From Tubulanus polymorphus (lineage: Eukaryota; Nemertea; Palaeonemertea; Tubulaniformes; Tubulanidae), in contig NC_134029.1 of NCBI RefSeq assembly GCF_964204645.1, forward strand, positions 4,659,001 to 4,723,000: DNA of 64,000 nt, given 5' to 3'. Of this stretch, positions 36,701 to 49,965 are shown piece after piece; position 1 is the stretch's first letter, and every line of letters starts with the position of its first letter. The translations under genes were made by a program, and so were the position numbers. The notes beneath the pieces are model-generated. The model did not search any database, had not been told where the DNA came from, and saw nothing but the letters and a program-made list of their open reading frames with translations.

Positions 36701-37394
36701 ATCAATGATCGAAAATTGTAATCATGCCGTAGAAGAAATATGCCAGCGGTGTTTTACAAGAAGATATCTACGAATTACGTTTGTTTATCCTTAATGATGT
36801 GATGGATTAGCGACATTAGGGTGTCCCAGCTTTTCGATATTAAGAAGGCCTGCTTCACATATTTCTGCTCGGTTAGATGCGTGGACTTTATTTATGTTTT
36901 TCATTCGTATCCGAAGCATGCGATTGTGCGCAGTCGACCGTGTAAAACAGTCAGTCTATTGTTAAAATCTCCGTGTCGAGGATCAGTTTCAGACGCCGTA
37001 GCTGTGACTAATTGCAAGTCTTTCACAGCCGTCAGGCCGTTCTGTCATCCTCAGCGATGACGTCACCATAGAACGCTGATATTTCCGGAGTTGAACAGGG
37101 TCCAAATCCCGCATTGTAGCTACGATGTTTTCTTCCGTAAGAATACTTCCGAATTCTTAAATCACATGTATGGCTTCAATTGTGAATTAAGTTTATGTCT
37201 ATTATAACAGTCACTTACAGCAGTATATTTAGATAAACTTATAAATCAGGTCCACGGTGGTTGTAATGTTAAAGTCAATGCTCATATTTGCCTTACCAAA
37301 GTGATTTCAAACGGTCCCATATTTACCCAATAGCTATCATTCGACACCCAATACTGATGACTTTCTGATTATGTTCGTCTATGTCTCTCTGCAG
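33723..37394. other. Mostly non-coding
   Basis: No gene can be supported. At 33890-33912 the phrase GGTTCAAGGGTTCAAATTTCC resembles a tRNA B box, but no cloverleaf forms. A very strong acceptor ends at 35020 (TCTGCTTTTTTCAG) and is followed by two alternative open frames of 12 and 18 codons. Both stop and lack donors. Confidence 0.45.
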
Positions 37395-37617
37395 GGTGTA
37401 TACTGCTAGGTTGTTAGTATGGCCATCGCGTCATCATCTTTCCATTAAAATCATGCAATTGCACGGCATAATGGCCGTATTTCTGCGTGACTTCACTGGC
37501 TGCGAATACGTGATGCATAATCGGGCGAAGTTACATTCCGCATGGCCCGCCATAAACGCTATAAATCACATATACATCACTCGATCTGGCGCTCACTCGC
37601 TGCTACTGGAAAACTAA
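37395..37617 (+). CDS. Candidate terminal exon or small ORF, 73-78 aa
   Basis: An excellent acceptor, GTCTATGTCTCTCTGCAG, ends at 37394 and opens, after one base, 73 codons to a TAA at 37617. The same frame also has an ATG at 37381, giving 78 residues without splicing. The peptide includes IMQLHGIMAVFLRDFTGC and later KLHSAWPAINAINHIYI. GC content is about average for coding. There is no AATAAA within a short distance and no recognised domain. Confidence 0.28.
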
Positions 37618-38322
37618 TGATGTGAAAAATTCCCGAAAACTAGCTGACGCAATAGGGCCTTCTCACGATACGTGTGTATAGCCGTCGCAATTGAAGACGC
37701 TGTATAGTGTTCCGTTGTTTTGAGGCGATGATAAGGAGGGATTTATGCAGAGAAAGGGGTCTATGTGCGACTCCTGGAGTCCCGGAGAGAAGAAGTGGCC
37801 GTGTCGACCATGTCAATATTTCACTGGTATCGTTCATGGGTTCGACCCTGGCGGAGACGGTTCTGAAACATGGAATTCAATATAATGCCCTTCGGTTGGT
37901 GCGCACGGGGATGTTCATCCACAGTCCAATGCAATTAAGTATCTGATACTAACGAGAATGTAAAATCGAATGGTCCTCTTTCGTTCAACCGTCGAGTTTA
38001 AATTCGTTGATGATGACAGACGGTTTTAGTCGAGTGAAATAAAATTCGTAATAACCGTGGCTGCGCCTCGAACATTTTGTCCGCTAAATGGGCAAATCAT
38101 GTACCGAGCCAGCGTCGAGGCGAGTTGGTGATAAAACCGCTATTCAACGGCAGCTTGGCGAAAAATGTGAAAATTAATTGCTTAGTTTATGGAAATAAAT
38201 ACTGTCTAATGGCTTTACTCGGTACGAGGCGAGTTCAATAAAAAGGGCATCGTTAATGGCGTATATAGGGAATAATCATTTAGTCTTTGTGCGCCGGTGT
38301 GTCGCAGGCTCACAGTAGGGAA

Positions 38323-38578
38323 GTCTCCGGGCTACTGAACGCTCGGAAATTGTACTTGCTCTTGTTGCTGTTGCCTTGGATATCGGCAAGGTTGAAAAGC
38401 CATATTATGCTTCATGTCTCCGGGCTATTATGTTCCTCAGTAGGTCTGCTCCAGTCCGCATTATCATTGGCTCCAACTCAAATCACTGATGCTTCATGAG
38501 TTCAAGCATACCCGATGGTAGTACTATATTGGGTCTGCTCCAAATTCACGCATCGGCTTCTATATTTGGTCTGCTCCA
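38323..38578 (+). repeat. Patch of degenerate direct repeats
   Basis: GGTCTGCTCCA occurs three times (38443, 38532, 38568), and the last two copies share the preceding TATATT. GTCTCCGGGCTA occurs twice, about 92 bases apart (near 38324 and 38416). GGCTCCAACTCA also echoes the unit. This looks like a decayed local duplication. Confidence 0.6.
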
Positions 38579-39464
38579 ACTCACAGCCTAGTAGTCTAGT
38601 CCACATCTTGCTAACTCATGTTAGGAGATTTTTACTTGGCGGTTATTTCTGGACGCCACGCCGGTTTATTTTCTTTCTCCGACTTTCTGGTGAGCTGTCT
38701 GCGTTTCTTTTTTCCTATCGTATAAAAACCAATCCACCTCGCGCACAGTCTGCTTGTTTTTGTGAAAACAGAGTTGTAGCGAATCTGAGGATAAGGATCG
38801 GTCGAGTAAAGCAGATCGCGACGGTATGGCATACCATCAATATTAACTTATCAGTCGGATAGTTATGCTTACCATTGCTATCATTGATAAGAAACATCAT
38901 TCATAGGATTATATCTATAAATTATACTTGTTTACCTGACGGGAAAGAAGAGATGTAGGAGAGAGAGAGGGAGAGAGAATGCCTACAGCCGTGTCTAAAA
39001 AATTATCCCTTTTTTAATCTTTAAAATAATAACACCAACGAATTGGACGTCATAACGGACGTGTTGAAAAATGAATTCAGAAAAGAGTTCGTTTTACCGT
39101 TATTTCAACTCAAATATTTTACTTACACAAATGATTCATGTATCGCAAAAAATACGAAATCATTTTTCGCTCTGCGTACTATACTTTATATTGACTAATG
39201 TTTTGACATGTGCCTGGCATCTCTCGCTAATAATGAATTATACCTCAGTAATTTTGATTCACCTCGCTAATGTGTGTGTTGGCCATACACATTTAGAAAA
39301 TTGCTGCCATTTTTTCCGCGTTGAACGTGGCGTATTATGGAAAATAATCATGATGATGGAATGACTGTGGTGTGTATGAACAGGTTGACGCCGTGTCGTA
39401 TTCTATGCTGTGGTATGCACCTCCCCTGAAATGGTAGATTGAAGCAATGGGGAAGGATTCCACT

Positions 39465-39494
39465 TGTGGCATGCGAGGATCCACCAGGTGCGCT
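39465..39494 (-). repeat. Dispersed 30-base repeat R1, copy 3
   Basis: On the minus strand it begins AGCGCACCTGGTGGATCCTC and ends GCATGCCACA, differing from the copy at 8707 in about three bases. The frame reads SAPGGSSHATSGIL. Confidence 0.6.
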
Positions 39495-39829
39495 GATAAG
39501 CTTGTAGTCTTTCGCGTTCGATTCGTTCTTATCTTAATCAGAATCGAGTGAACTTATAAGAAGAGAAGTCAATTTAATATCTTTTTTGAAAATATTTGGA
39601 TTCGGGAGTCTAGAAATCCGTTTCCAAATGATAGAAAGTTATTCTCCTTTGAAGAACGTAAACAAACCAATAGCAACACCGTTGGAAGGTGGTAGCTATA
39701 GTGCTGCCATCGCTTGCAAAGAAAAAATGATGTCAACAATCAGAGACGCAAAACCATATTCATTAGAGCCGTTTGATTTCCGTGTTTCATGTCGTGGCGT
39801 TAGATTTTTTACGCCCGTGTGAATATCAG

Positions 39830-40140
39830 TTTTCACATGCGTGTAATTCGCGCGGCCACGAAAACCATTAAAATCACGTGTTCACCGCTTCATCGTCTGC
39901 GACGCGACGCGGTCACAAACCGTGAAATTCCGCGTTCGTCGTTTAATCGTCGATACAAAACATTTGAAATCATACCCGTCATTTTTCTCATTAGGGATTC
40001 GCCGATCGCCGATCGGTTTTTTATTCCTACCGATCTCCCAATCGATCATTCGAACTCGCTGCAGTGCCGCCATTTGCGTCCGACTAACGGGCGTGAATTG
40101 CGTATTAGTCGATGCCGCCATTAAGGTGTCACACAAGGTT
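39830..40140. promoter_or_regulatory. CpG-rich block with YY1-like sites
   Basis: About 36 CG in 300 bases, against a few per 100 nearby. It contains the palindromic CGCCGATCGCCGATCGG at about 40000-40016 and two GCCGCCATT motifs (near 40066 and 40114) of the kind bound by YY1 in animal promoters. No TATA box or recognised first exon was found, so its role as a promoter or enhancer is inference. Confidence 0.3.
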
Positions 40141-40266
40141 CGGTTGTTAGTCCGTTAGTTGTAAAAAAACCAACAAACACTTTGCAAAAAATATACGTGC
40201 GTAGAATTCGTCATACGCAAAACGATGCATCAGTATTTACTATAAAATGCTGCTACGTAATTTCAT

Positions 40267-40295
40267 TTAAACATGTAAAGGTTAAACATGTAAAG
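40267..40295 (+). repeat. Direct repeat, 14 bases x 2
   Basis: TTAAACATGTAAAG occurs twice, separated by one G. Confidence 0.85.
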
Positions 40296-40778
40296 TACCG
40301 CATGCCGACTTGTTATATACTTATATATAAGCCTTTTTTACTGCTAAAAGAAAAAAGCTCATTTATGTATGCTTATGTTATGAATGTATTGGTGTAAGCA
40401 CAGTTTGGTATACACTTTTGAAGCATCTACACCAGCCTGGTGTTCCCGTTTACCTGTTACTGCTGATATGACCGGCAATCTTAATTTTTACGGAATTAAT
40501 GAGGTTTTTTTATGCGTATTTTCAGAAAGCGACCTGATCTCTCCTTCGTTCATTTATTGCACGCGGATGTCGAGTAGTTGGTCTACTACGTACTGATTGA
40601 TACGTGCTGAATGACTACCTGCGAATAATACACACCTATCAATGACGCAATGAAGTTCTTTATAAGGTAAGATACTTATCACCTCCCCTGCCGCAGTGTG
40701 TGTTGCTAGTATCGCTTGGTAATTGCAATAACGTCAGATCCGCCGGTGCTACCGCATACATTATAAGCAGCGATCATG

Positions 40779-41016
40779 GGAGACGATTTGGCCCGGGTAA
40801 AACTGGCCCGAATCAGACCATGGAATCAAATTTGGTACGTGAGAACACATTCACGGGTATGCTCACTCAATCGATACTAAACAACGCTGTTAACGAGTTG
40901 TAAACGAGTTGAGTAACTTCCCGAAAAAAATCTGTTACAACTTTTTTAGTAAGACCCATTTGGCTGTGAACGCTTGGCTCGGGTAAAAGACGCTCCTGTT
41001 ATCGCGGCTATAGGCA
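40779..41016 (+). repeat. Dispersed repeat R2, copy 1
   Basis: It starts GGAGACGATTTGGCCCGGGT with a second CTGGCCCGA just after, and ends GACGCTCCTGTTATCGCGGC. The same opening and closing sequences, in the same order and orientation, occur at 49966-50256. The middle is more diverged and differs in length. There is no coding capacity, so it is likely a non-autonomous transposable element. Confidence 0.6.
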
Positions 41017-44000
41017 AATCGTGTTCTAGCGTACCAGGCGTATATACACATAGTTTAAACTTGTTTTTTTCGTGTCTATAAAATCAGATATCAAATAAAC
41101 TAAGCCGAAAGGTTAACGAAGTAATAATAGCTGTAATTATTGATTAACGCCCGCGGTCTTATACGAACAAAAAAAGGAGTTAATGCATTCGTTCGTTCGC
41201 CGCCTATCGATCGCAAAAAAGAGAAAGAGATCCACGGATCGCAGAAATTCAGGCACCTTCTCTTGCCACACGAAAACTGCCTTTGTTGAGATGCCAATCA
41301 TTTGATATCAGATATCTTAACTTTCAGTTCATCGCATTACCTAAAGGGCATCACGCAAGTTATATGTATATTTATTTATATATTTGTATGTTTGTTATTG
41401 GAGACATTGCAACCCCTTGAAGGACACCTCATTGAATTATCTTGCCCTTTCGGTATGATCGATAATACTATAGTAAGAGGCTATAAGTCTATATAATTCT
41501 TGTATCTTGTACATATATTACTACTTAATGTACGATATAATTAAGTAAGACAGTTACGGCGAGTGTTCGGCCCTTGTTCAGAGAGACAGTCCTTGTGTCT
41601 GTCAAATAGATCAATTATTGATGGCGGAAATTAGTTTCAATGTATAATGCGCTCCTCCCTGTCTATCGCATTATATCGTACAATGGATAACAGACTAGCT
41701 AAAACCAGAGGAGAAGCTCGTATATGGAGATGAGACAAACAAGTCCGTTACTGTTACTGGTGTTTTGTGTAGAGAGGTTTGTCGCGAGGGGGTATATCAG
41801 TAATGGATGGTTTGCTCTACACGCCTCGAAAGCCGTCACGAACTTCACCCAACCGTTCACGATTCATGGGTGATTTTCATACCTGGCTTCGTACGCTATA
41901 AGCAGATTAATCTTTTTAAATTTCTGTTTTACACTTAAATAAAATCACGTTAACCAACTACTGAATAATTACTGATGATACGGTTTATTTCAAGTGGAAA
42001 CAAAAATTGTTTTCACAGTGTAACTGCGCTGTTCAGTAGATCCGTTGACGTCGCTATGGACGTATAAACTAGATTATACTACACTTTTAGTACCGTATAT
42101 ACGTCCAGGTCGTCACCAATCGCGCTTATTGACTCAGATACGAACAGGACAATGATGTTATGAACTAGAATCAATGCATATCGAATCCCGTTATGCCATC
42201 TTTCTATATTCTTCAATGAAACATATTTCAAGCATTCTGTCTACTTCAATCCATTTGATAGACATTATTCTTGAATTTTAAATTTGTTTTTCGAATGTGC
42301 CGATTACGTTTAAACATTCTAATACACTTTTATTTGAAAGATGCGTGTATTTGAGATGGATATATGTTTACATAAAGTGGAGCGTGTATTATGAATGAGA
42401 TCGGTGAGCGCGAACTCGGGGTTGAATATTGTGAATATTCCCGTTGTAGCGCAATTATACTGTCAAGATTTGAGATGTTGTGCTCACAGCTCGAGGGGAA
42501 TTCGAGTGAATAATCAGGGAGAAAGTTACCCCGGCAAGTGAACTTCAGCAACGTACCACCAGTGTAATTTCCGTTACCGAAGAGTAGTCTAATTTACTCA
42601 TTTCGTAAGAATCATTATTCCGTAGAACAAATCAATTAAATTCATTATCGCTGACGTGACCGAGAGAGAGAGAGAAGACTGCAGCATCGCCCGTCACCCG
42701 GGTGACTAAGACGGAGACGTGTCGCATGTCGCCCTCATAACGAACCGCGCGACGACTTTCGTTTATGATTGACGGCGACAATGTCACCTCCGCTATCCGA
42801 GGATATTAGTCTAAATTGAATTTGACAAATTGTTCGATGGCCACCGCAAGATGTTGGCTTATACTACGCGTATACGGTTATGTCACGAGAATGAAAATCG
42901 CTATAGCTTCGCGTGGTGCGTGTGTGTGACTCGGGCCTAGACTTCTATTAGACTGGGATTAATTCTGGTAGATTTCAATTACAAATGATTCATACACAGT
43001 GGAATTGTTTTACTATACGCGACGAATGAAAGAAAAATGTCCTGAGTCATCGTCGTCGTTGCTCCTCGGTGACAACAGTTGGCTGAACCCAGAGATGTGT
43101 GACGCTATGTTTTTTCCCCGGTCCCCAGATCCTTCTTGATTGATAACTTCGTTTATAGTTGAAATAATCGTCCTAGCGCGCGTGATAATTAGCGGCGAAT
43201 CCGTCATCGAAATCAGTTTAAAATGACAGTCATGCGTAGAATTTTTCCATCGTGTCTTAGCGTTCTCGTACATCATTCCTTCTCAGGGGATTAGCGTTGA
43301 AATAATAGCTAGGAGGGCCTCTGGAAGCAGGAGCCAAAGAGATCAAGTTGTAAGATGGCGCGGGCCCTTCCCATCAAGTAATTTTAACTTTAACCCGGGA
43401 CGCTAAGTTTCTCGCGCCCATAGAAGTGCACCTAAAGGAACTAGAAAAAACCTTGTTCGAAAGCTCATCCGACACCGACGTGTGTTCCGGAGTTGCGGTG
43501 ACTTTGTTGCGGTTTTCGAAGTTTGTTTCTAGTTTCCCCCTTTGTTTTGGTTAACCACGGAATTCCAACGCTATCGCTTACATTTAGAATTGAATTAATC
43601 AAGGAGTCACTTACAACCTTGGATAAATTTAGCGCAACACCGTTCACCGGCAGTCGTCGTCGCGTAGATGTCGTTATTTTCGAAGCGTGAATTATAATCG
43701 AATTACGTGGCGTATAATATGTCCCTATTCGGCGAACGTAGCCTCAATTCATTAGCCATTCATCGGGTATTTTCCTAGGCACTCGTCGCGCCGAACAGCG
43801 CTTGATTAGAAAAACAAATAACAATGCCAGCGCTCCGGTTAATGAAATAAAAGACAAAAGAAAGCTCGTAGTAACCGTGATAAGGTACGTCGGCGCAGTA
43901 TAGCGCAGTCGTCAATAGTCGACGTCGTGCTCGGGAGAGTACTTGACGAACATTCAATGCAACTAGTATAACATCTTACGTGTAATGATTTACATCGGCA

Positions 44001-45787
44001 GCTATGGTAACTCGGTATTCATTCAGGCGATTGTTGGTCGGCTGATGGTCGGCTGTCTCCATCCGTAGACGTGGCTGACGACTGGCGACGTCGAATAACG
44101 GTAAACACGACGAGCGACGCGGAGACAATCCGATAAACAACCGCAATCGCCGATTCCGTACTAGTCAGTCAATTCAGGACTCGCCCACTTCCTCAAATCC
44201 CCGCAAACATTTAATCAAATATATATATTCAGTCACGGAAGACTGTAAAACACCCCATTTCCATCCACACCACGCATTTATTAAGAAAAAAAGCCCACTC
44301 TTTCCGTCATTTGTGGCCAACGAGCCCTCACCAAAAACGGCATCATTACACAGAATATCCAACATAGCCAGATCTTTTACCCAACGCACTATCGTGTCTT
44401 TATCACTCACAATATCCTCTACCAGTTCTCTACCATATCCTCAACCGCGCACTTTTTTACTTCAGGTTTGTTTATGGTTATATGCTTGGAATACGACGTT
44501 ACCGAACATCGTAATTGCATATTTTCATTTTTTTGAGTTGTAACCTTCTCCGGTTAGATGTGCAATTCGACGAAGGCCCTAAACCTCCGTGGTATCGTGT
44601 TTAACTCTTTGAACGCTCCGGGCTGCGGGACATAAATTCAATTTCGTCGCGCCATAAATTATCGAGTTATTCGCGTAGAAAAAGTTGCAAGTATTTCCTC
44701 TACCCGATATTCTGTAATTACGCATAGTGAAGTGGTCTGGAGTAAATACCATCGACGACGAGAGAAGATTTAATAAAACCTTAGAGCAACCAACCAGAAT
44801 GATAAAAACTGATCTTCAGGCATCTTCATTTACGTACTTTCCGAACGTCATTTAATAACGCAGTCGCATTCATTTCCCAATGTTTAATTGTTAGTTGTCT
44901 AGACTTCGCATACACACATTATAGAATAACTAGTTTCCACTAGTTTCAACTAGTTACTTTAACAGCAGTATATGGTCGTATTCTTGTATCAGGAGTGGTT
45001 TTCGAATAAAGTCATCCAGCATGGTGATCTTCAGAAGGGTCATATACTATATATGCGCCCTTTGGCAGGAAATTCTGAGCAGCATATTGCAGGCGCCTTT
45101 GCACCGACATCCATTTTTTCGTGTAACCTGTGAGTTCTTAAGTAATTTCCATGTTTGGCATTGAAAGCAAGATCGTAGTTCATATAGTAGAAATATACGA
45201 AAATTCTACCTCATCAATCGTGGATAAGAGTCAACTTTCGGTCATTGCATCGAAGTTCGAGATATCGATGTAATATTCTCCTGGTAGTCAATGATTTTGC
45301 TGTTCATCGCAGCGGATTCTTCCGTTCCTTTCTCTGCGTATAAACCAGCCAGCTCGGCTTCCAGAGATCGCAATCACAGAAGTGTTCATCGTAAACGGCA
45401 AACAAATGAACGTTATACGCGATTTGAATTACCATCACGTCGCAATTGATACGCCGCGCTTTTATCGTCAATTCTCTTTGAAAAACACCATCAAAAACTG
45501 CCTGATCGGTTTAACACTCATAGTCGCGATGTTAACGAATCTAGAATAGCCTGATGCAGCAAGTGTTCTGTATCAATAAAGAGCTACCGAATGCCTATCG
45601 AATAGTAAACAGCCAGCTTTATCCCGTAACGCAGCCATTTGAATACTTTTACTTTCTCTAGATAATGCTTTTGGAGGCGTTTCATTGAATTTTTCAACAT
45701 TGCATGTCATCAAACACTCTTGTTTTGTCTCAACAAGTTCTACAAGTTCCAAGGTTATTTTATGTTGCGTGGTGGTGTGAGTTGTGT
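41017..45787. other. No gene recognised; non-coding
   Basis: Nearly 4.8 kb without a supported exon. It holds a small triplicated ACTAGTTTC tract at 44928-44957. Strong acceptor-like tracts at 44466 (plus) and 43441 (minus) open frames of about 20-25 codons that lack a second splice site. Confidence 0.5.
44928..44957 (+). repeat. Short tandem repeat, 10 bases x 3
   Basis: AACTAGTTTC-type units repeat three times with one or two changes. Confidence 0.8.
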
Positions 45788-45935
45788 TTAAGCTGTGTTG
45801 TGGATGCTCTTTGTCGAGTCTTGCGAAACTAGGTCTTCGAATCGCGACGCAGCCCCAGCCTCTTTCCGAGTTTCGGTTTCCTCTGTACGGAATAACCCAA
45901 AGCTTCCCTTGTTTTGTCCACGATGTTGTTCATCG
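45788..45935 (-). CDS. Candidate terminal coding exon, unknown protein
   Basis: On the minus strand the acceptor CATTGAGTTTCAG at 45936 is followed by one base and 48 codons ending in TAA at 45788. The frame also reads upstream to an ATG at 45976, giving 62 residues. The peptide is polar and charged (DEQHRGQNKGSFGLFRTEE, then RFEDLVSQDSTKSIHNTA), like a cytoplasmic tail. ATAAAA rather than AATAAA occurs about 60 bases after the stop. No domain was recognised. Confidence 0.27.
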
Positions 45936-48900
45936 CTGAAACTCAATGACTGAATGGAGCACGTATCTATTTCCATCTTGTTTTGCTACGTTAACATTTG
46001 TGTCATCTTGTTTGCATTGATTTTAGAAAATGCGCCACAACACATCTTAAACAAACAGCCAAAAACAACAGCTACGATGAATGCTGAATGGAAAACGCAC
46101 TCGTTAAACCATCCTAGTCCATGGTTAACCCATCCGACGCTTAACAGCTATTTATCCCTCACCAGGGGGCAGCATTATCTAGCTCATCATTACCGCAGTC
46201 ACGATGGCGTCGACGCCACTTCATAAATCGGTACGTACTGTCTGATGTGCTTGCTGGTCACGAGCGACCGCCATCGGAGCATTGATTTTTACTTCAATAG
46301 TTGACATTGCAGGAATCATCACGAATGTCGGTGTCTAATGAGCACACGGGTTCATCCTGGTACCATTCACAATGGACAACGACAAAACACGAGGTACCCT
46401 TAATCATAGTTGAGTTCTATGCCTTAATCCACTGCCAACGGAACCGGTATATTAGTAAACTCGCTGCTGGCGCGTAAGTTTCTCTGTCCAGCTTTCAGAG
46501 GTAGCGCGTAGCCGGGTCAGTATATTCTCCCGGTGTCGCTAATAATTCTGCCACAGCCTTGTGACGTGAGTAACTGCACTCACTAATAGAAAGCGACAGT
46601 GTCGTGCCGAGAAAATAGAATTAATAAGTAGTAGCTACCAGGTCCTATTCTACCTGTAGATTATCTTGCTATATCTCGCCGTAATGAAATTATCGTTCTG
46701 CGTCATCTGCGATGATTCTTACCTAAATTGATTTGTTTGTGTTGCGAAATACGAGGAGACTGTTGATGAAAAATATACAATGGTCGGATACTGGATTTAC
46801 ATCATATCGTGTTACTATATGACGACAGTCTTAATATCACATAACCATATATACAATCTTGTCGAGAGGGGGAAGAGTCCGCGTTATTGCACAGTTGGAA
46901 GCATTTTTTTAAACTTTCTTTATTTGTTTAAAATACTTACAAATATATATATATGAAATGCACAGTGAATTGATGAGATATTGGATGTTGAAATATGTAA
47001 ATTTTGAATAAAGTTTTCACATCTTGAGGTCTCACCAAGGCCATGTGTAATCCAATGGTTTGCGTATTCATGTAGGTAAAGTAGGTTAACCGATTCTGGA
47101 GTTTGACACAATCTTCCGCATCTTCCGATTCCAATATCGCGGAAAGGACCCACGCGCTGAGAGGGGATCAGAATCGACGGTTCCCGCAAGATGGTGCTTC
47201 TAGTAGTTTTGCAATGCTACTGATACGAAAAAGTATATGTGATGTGCTGCTGACTGCTGTTGTGGGTTAACCCGTCGCTTCTAATCCAATCTGAGAAAGG
47301 CTTATGAAGCTCGTATTTCATTGATCCGATCATTGATATCAGAACGACGTAGTGATGAAGGAAGCCGTATATGCGCCACGTAAATGTCGACTGCTTTCGA
47401 GTCGGTGGCGCGCACACCACGGCGGAGGAAGAGTGTGCGGCTGCTGCTAGAACGTGAAGCCGGAATAAAGACAGCATACGACGCGTATACGGATGTGTCT
47501 GTCTAATCTGAGGTATATAGCTGATAGCAGATGCAGCATAGACGTAGAAAATACACGTATAATCATCACGGTTGACCGCGACAGAGCGACACAAGAAATA
47601 AACAAGATATGAATAGTAATTACTATCATTCGACTATACAACATCATAATAATCACCTTTCCTCGTGCTTTTGTCAATCTCTTCAACTTCGAATCTGAAA
47701 ACGAATTTGAAAATAACGTCATTTCAACGTTCATAATGACAGACCAGATGCTTCGATATGAAATGATCGTTTTTAGTAATTGGTCGCCCATATGGTTGCA
47801 TTTAATTTCTGCTAATCTCGTGTTGTGATGTAATTGCAATTCGTGTATCTTCGTATGAAAAAAACATTGATTTTCAGTATATTTGTTTACAGCCGAGCTC
47901 AATTATTAGCAGCGGTATTCATAGATATGGGCGGGTCGTCGGTATTTCTGAAATGACAAGGATGTCGCGCTACCCCCCACTAACTAGATGCGCACAGCTG
48001 ATAGTCCCGCTTTCCTACGAGAACCTATCACGCGATCATAACTGGCAAATTTTTTATGGCTTTTATGCGAAGAAAAATCAATTAGATTTATTGGTTTTGC
48101 GGTAGCAGGCAACTCATTATTGGTAGCATCGATCGGATTGATTCGTTGAAAGGAGCCCAGCATGCCAATCAGCGGGCAAAAACATACTATCGGTACAAGG
48201 CTACGCTATAGCATCATCGGTCATGCAATATTTAAAAGTCAGGTTCGTGGTCAATGGATGCCTTTCACTCTTCTAATGAAAAGAGGCTTTTTGCATTCAC
48301 TGTGTAACTTCAGTTCGTCGAGATTGGAAATGTTCACTCCTTGCTCCTCCCCGCTATGAGGCCAATAGGTACACATCAAGTGTCGCATAGATGCCACTTC
48401 CAGAATGGCATACGGACGAGTAATATCTACTTTACACTGGTTGAGGGCTTGTCGACAACGTCGTCCATGACCTTACCATAGACCTTGCACATAATAGTAA
48501 AATAGGGCTCTTATACTCGTGGTAGAGATATTAGATGTGCTTCGCAGATGCAGCATGTCTGCCACTGTTTTAGATATTCCAATCAGAGTTTTCTCTCCAC
48601 AGGGAACTCGGTATCACAACAGCTATCAAAAACATGTTCCCCGCGCTGCACCCAGCTAAAGAATATAAACTCAACCTTACCGCACATATGCGAGTTTTCT
48701 TCGGTTGAATCAGATACTCGTACACCTCGGCATCACATTTGGAAGGGTTTACTTGTTGGCTCCTACTTTTGCGGAGGCATCACATTCGATGAGGTATCGA
48801 GGTTATGGTTCCCTGTTAATGGCTAAAATCCATGAAGACGTAGCGAAACCAAAAGGTGCGCAGTTGTACGGTTTTAGCTCGCAGCATCAATCCAAACATG

Positions 48901-49009
48901 ACGATAAAGCCTTAGGTCGACGTGAAAATCAAGATAGGAAGTTAAACATCAAACGTCCCACGATTTGACTTAACGATTTTAGATATCTTTTGATAACTGA
49001 GACAAGGGT
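45936..49009. other. No gene recognised; non-coding
   Basis: Frames of up to 151 codons at 47217-47902 on the minus strand lack splice signals, and their residues look like translated AT-rich DNA. A strong minus-strand acceptor near 48273 opens 23 codons to a stop. None is convincing. Confidence 0.45.
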
Positions 49010-49220
49010 TTAGAATGTGGAAGCCCCGTTGATTGCCTGTTGCTGCAGCCACGTTTGCCCTGTTGCCTGTCGTCGGTAGTCGTCTGCCTGATATAATATG
49101 CCGGTAATGGTTTCACTGTCATTGCTTGCAGTCATCTGCGGGGAGCGCGCCACTTGAATTTGTCCCATTAAATTCGCTACGGCAAACGATGATGAATCGA
49201 CGTCGTAAATTTCCGTATTC
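49010..49220 (-). CDS. Weak candidate coding region, 70 aa
   Basis: A minus-strand ATG near 49220 opens about 70 codons ending in TAA at 49010. The peptide has a natural look (it starts MNTEIYDVDSSSFAVANL and ends WLQQQAINGASTF), and GC content is raised. There is no clear acceptor, poly(A) signal or family, and the TTGCCTGT repeats within it argue for caution. Confidence 0.2.
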
Positions 49221-49501
49221 ATCAAAATTGACAACCGTCGCAAATTCCGCTTCGACAAAGATGAATTTTCATTTCATTTTCAAGATGTGGCGTTGTTTCC
49301 GCCGCCAGCGTCGATAATGCAATTCGAACGTCGTTTGTTTTCGGTGACATTCCATTATTCGTCTATTCCAGAAAATAATTCCCAAAATATAAATATTGAG
49401 CCGGCAACGAAATGAACATTTTTATTAGTTTTCGAGTAGCGATTTGTGGGATAGACTGACGTCGCTAATGCCCCGAAGGGCCAAAGATGGATGTCCCATC
49501 G

Positions 49502-49747
49502 TCATAATAACGGATAAGGTTTCCTAGCTCTCCGAGGCCTTCCTAGTCTAAGTAACATATTAGTATTTGTGAAACTAAGGCACTTAACCCAGTAACTTAT
49601 GCGAACAAAGCTCGAAGTGGGTTTAAGCGTCTTAAGATGATAATACACATGCTTTGATATGCCAGTATAAGCCCTGTCACCTTTCATACCGGTTTCGTTT
49701 TTACACCGTAAGTAATGCGAAGAGAAGAAGGTCAGACGCTGTCTCGT
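49502..49747 (-). CDS. Weak candidate terminal exon
   Basis: The minus-strand acceptor AAAGCCTCTTTCAG at 49748 opens 81 codons to a TGA at 49502, and the frame extends upstream to 49831. The peptide is basic (ends LGRPRRARKPYPLL) and includes RCKNETGMKGDRAYTG. It is a long frame with a good acceptor, but nothing else supports it. Confidence 0.2.
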   Translation of the reverse strand, partial: TRQRLTFFSSHYLRCKNETGMKGDRAYTGISKHVYYHLKTLKPTSSFVRISYWVKCLSFTNTNMLLRLGRPRRARKPYPLL

Positions 49748-49965
49748 CTGAAAGAGGCTTTTAAAACAAGTCTCCGTGAACGGCTGCGGCTGCTGTGTGA
49801 TGTAAGACACCACTAGGGCTGTATCACACACCGTTCACTTACCCATTACACCAATTGAATTAGGTAAAGTTTCTTCACTCTTCTATCGGCTACTGCATGA
49901 AATACCCTTCATCTTCAATAAGGCCACCATTACGTATCTATATATTTGGGTATCACCAACCAGGC

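Larger units (their letters stand above)
37618..39829. other. Non-coding; local degenerate repeats
   Basis: No gene is called. The main structure is a patch of degenerate repeats at 38323-38578 (listed separately). Frames at 38515-38900 overlap on both strands and have no splice support. Confidence 0.5.

Noticed and set aside
37298-37349. Short minus-strand frame YWVSNDSYWVNMGPFEITL before GTAAGG
   Set aside because: The apparent repeat comes from a duplicated TATTGGGT word, and there is no pyrimidine tract before it.
40666-40700. Donor GTAAGA followed 28 bases later by an acceptor
   Set aside because: The implied intron is too short for an animal spliceosome, and the joined frame stops at once.
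47217-47902. Minus-strand frames of 125 and 151 codons
   Set aside because: The two frames overlap in different phases, have no splice support and show AT-driven composition.
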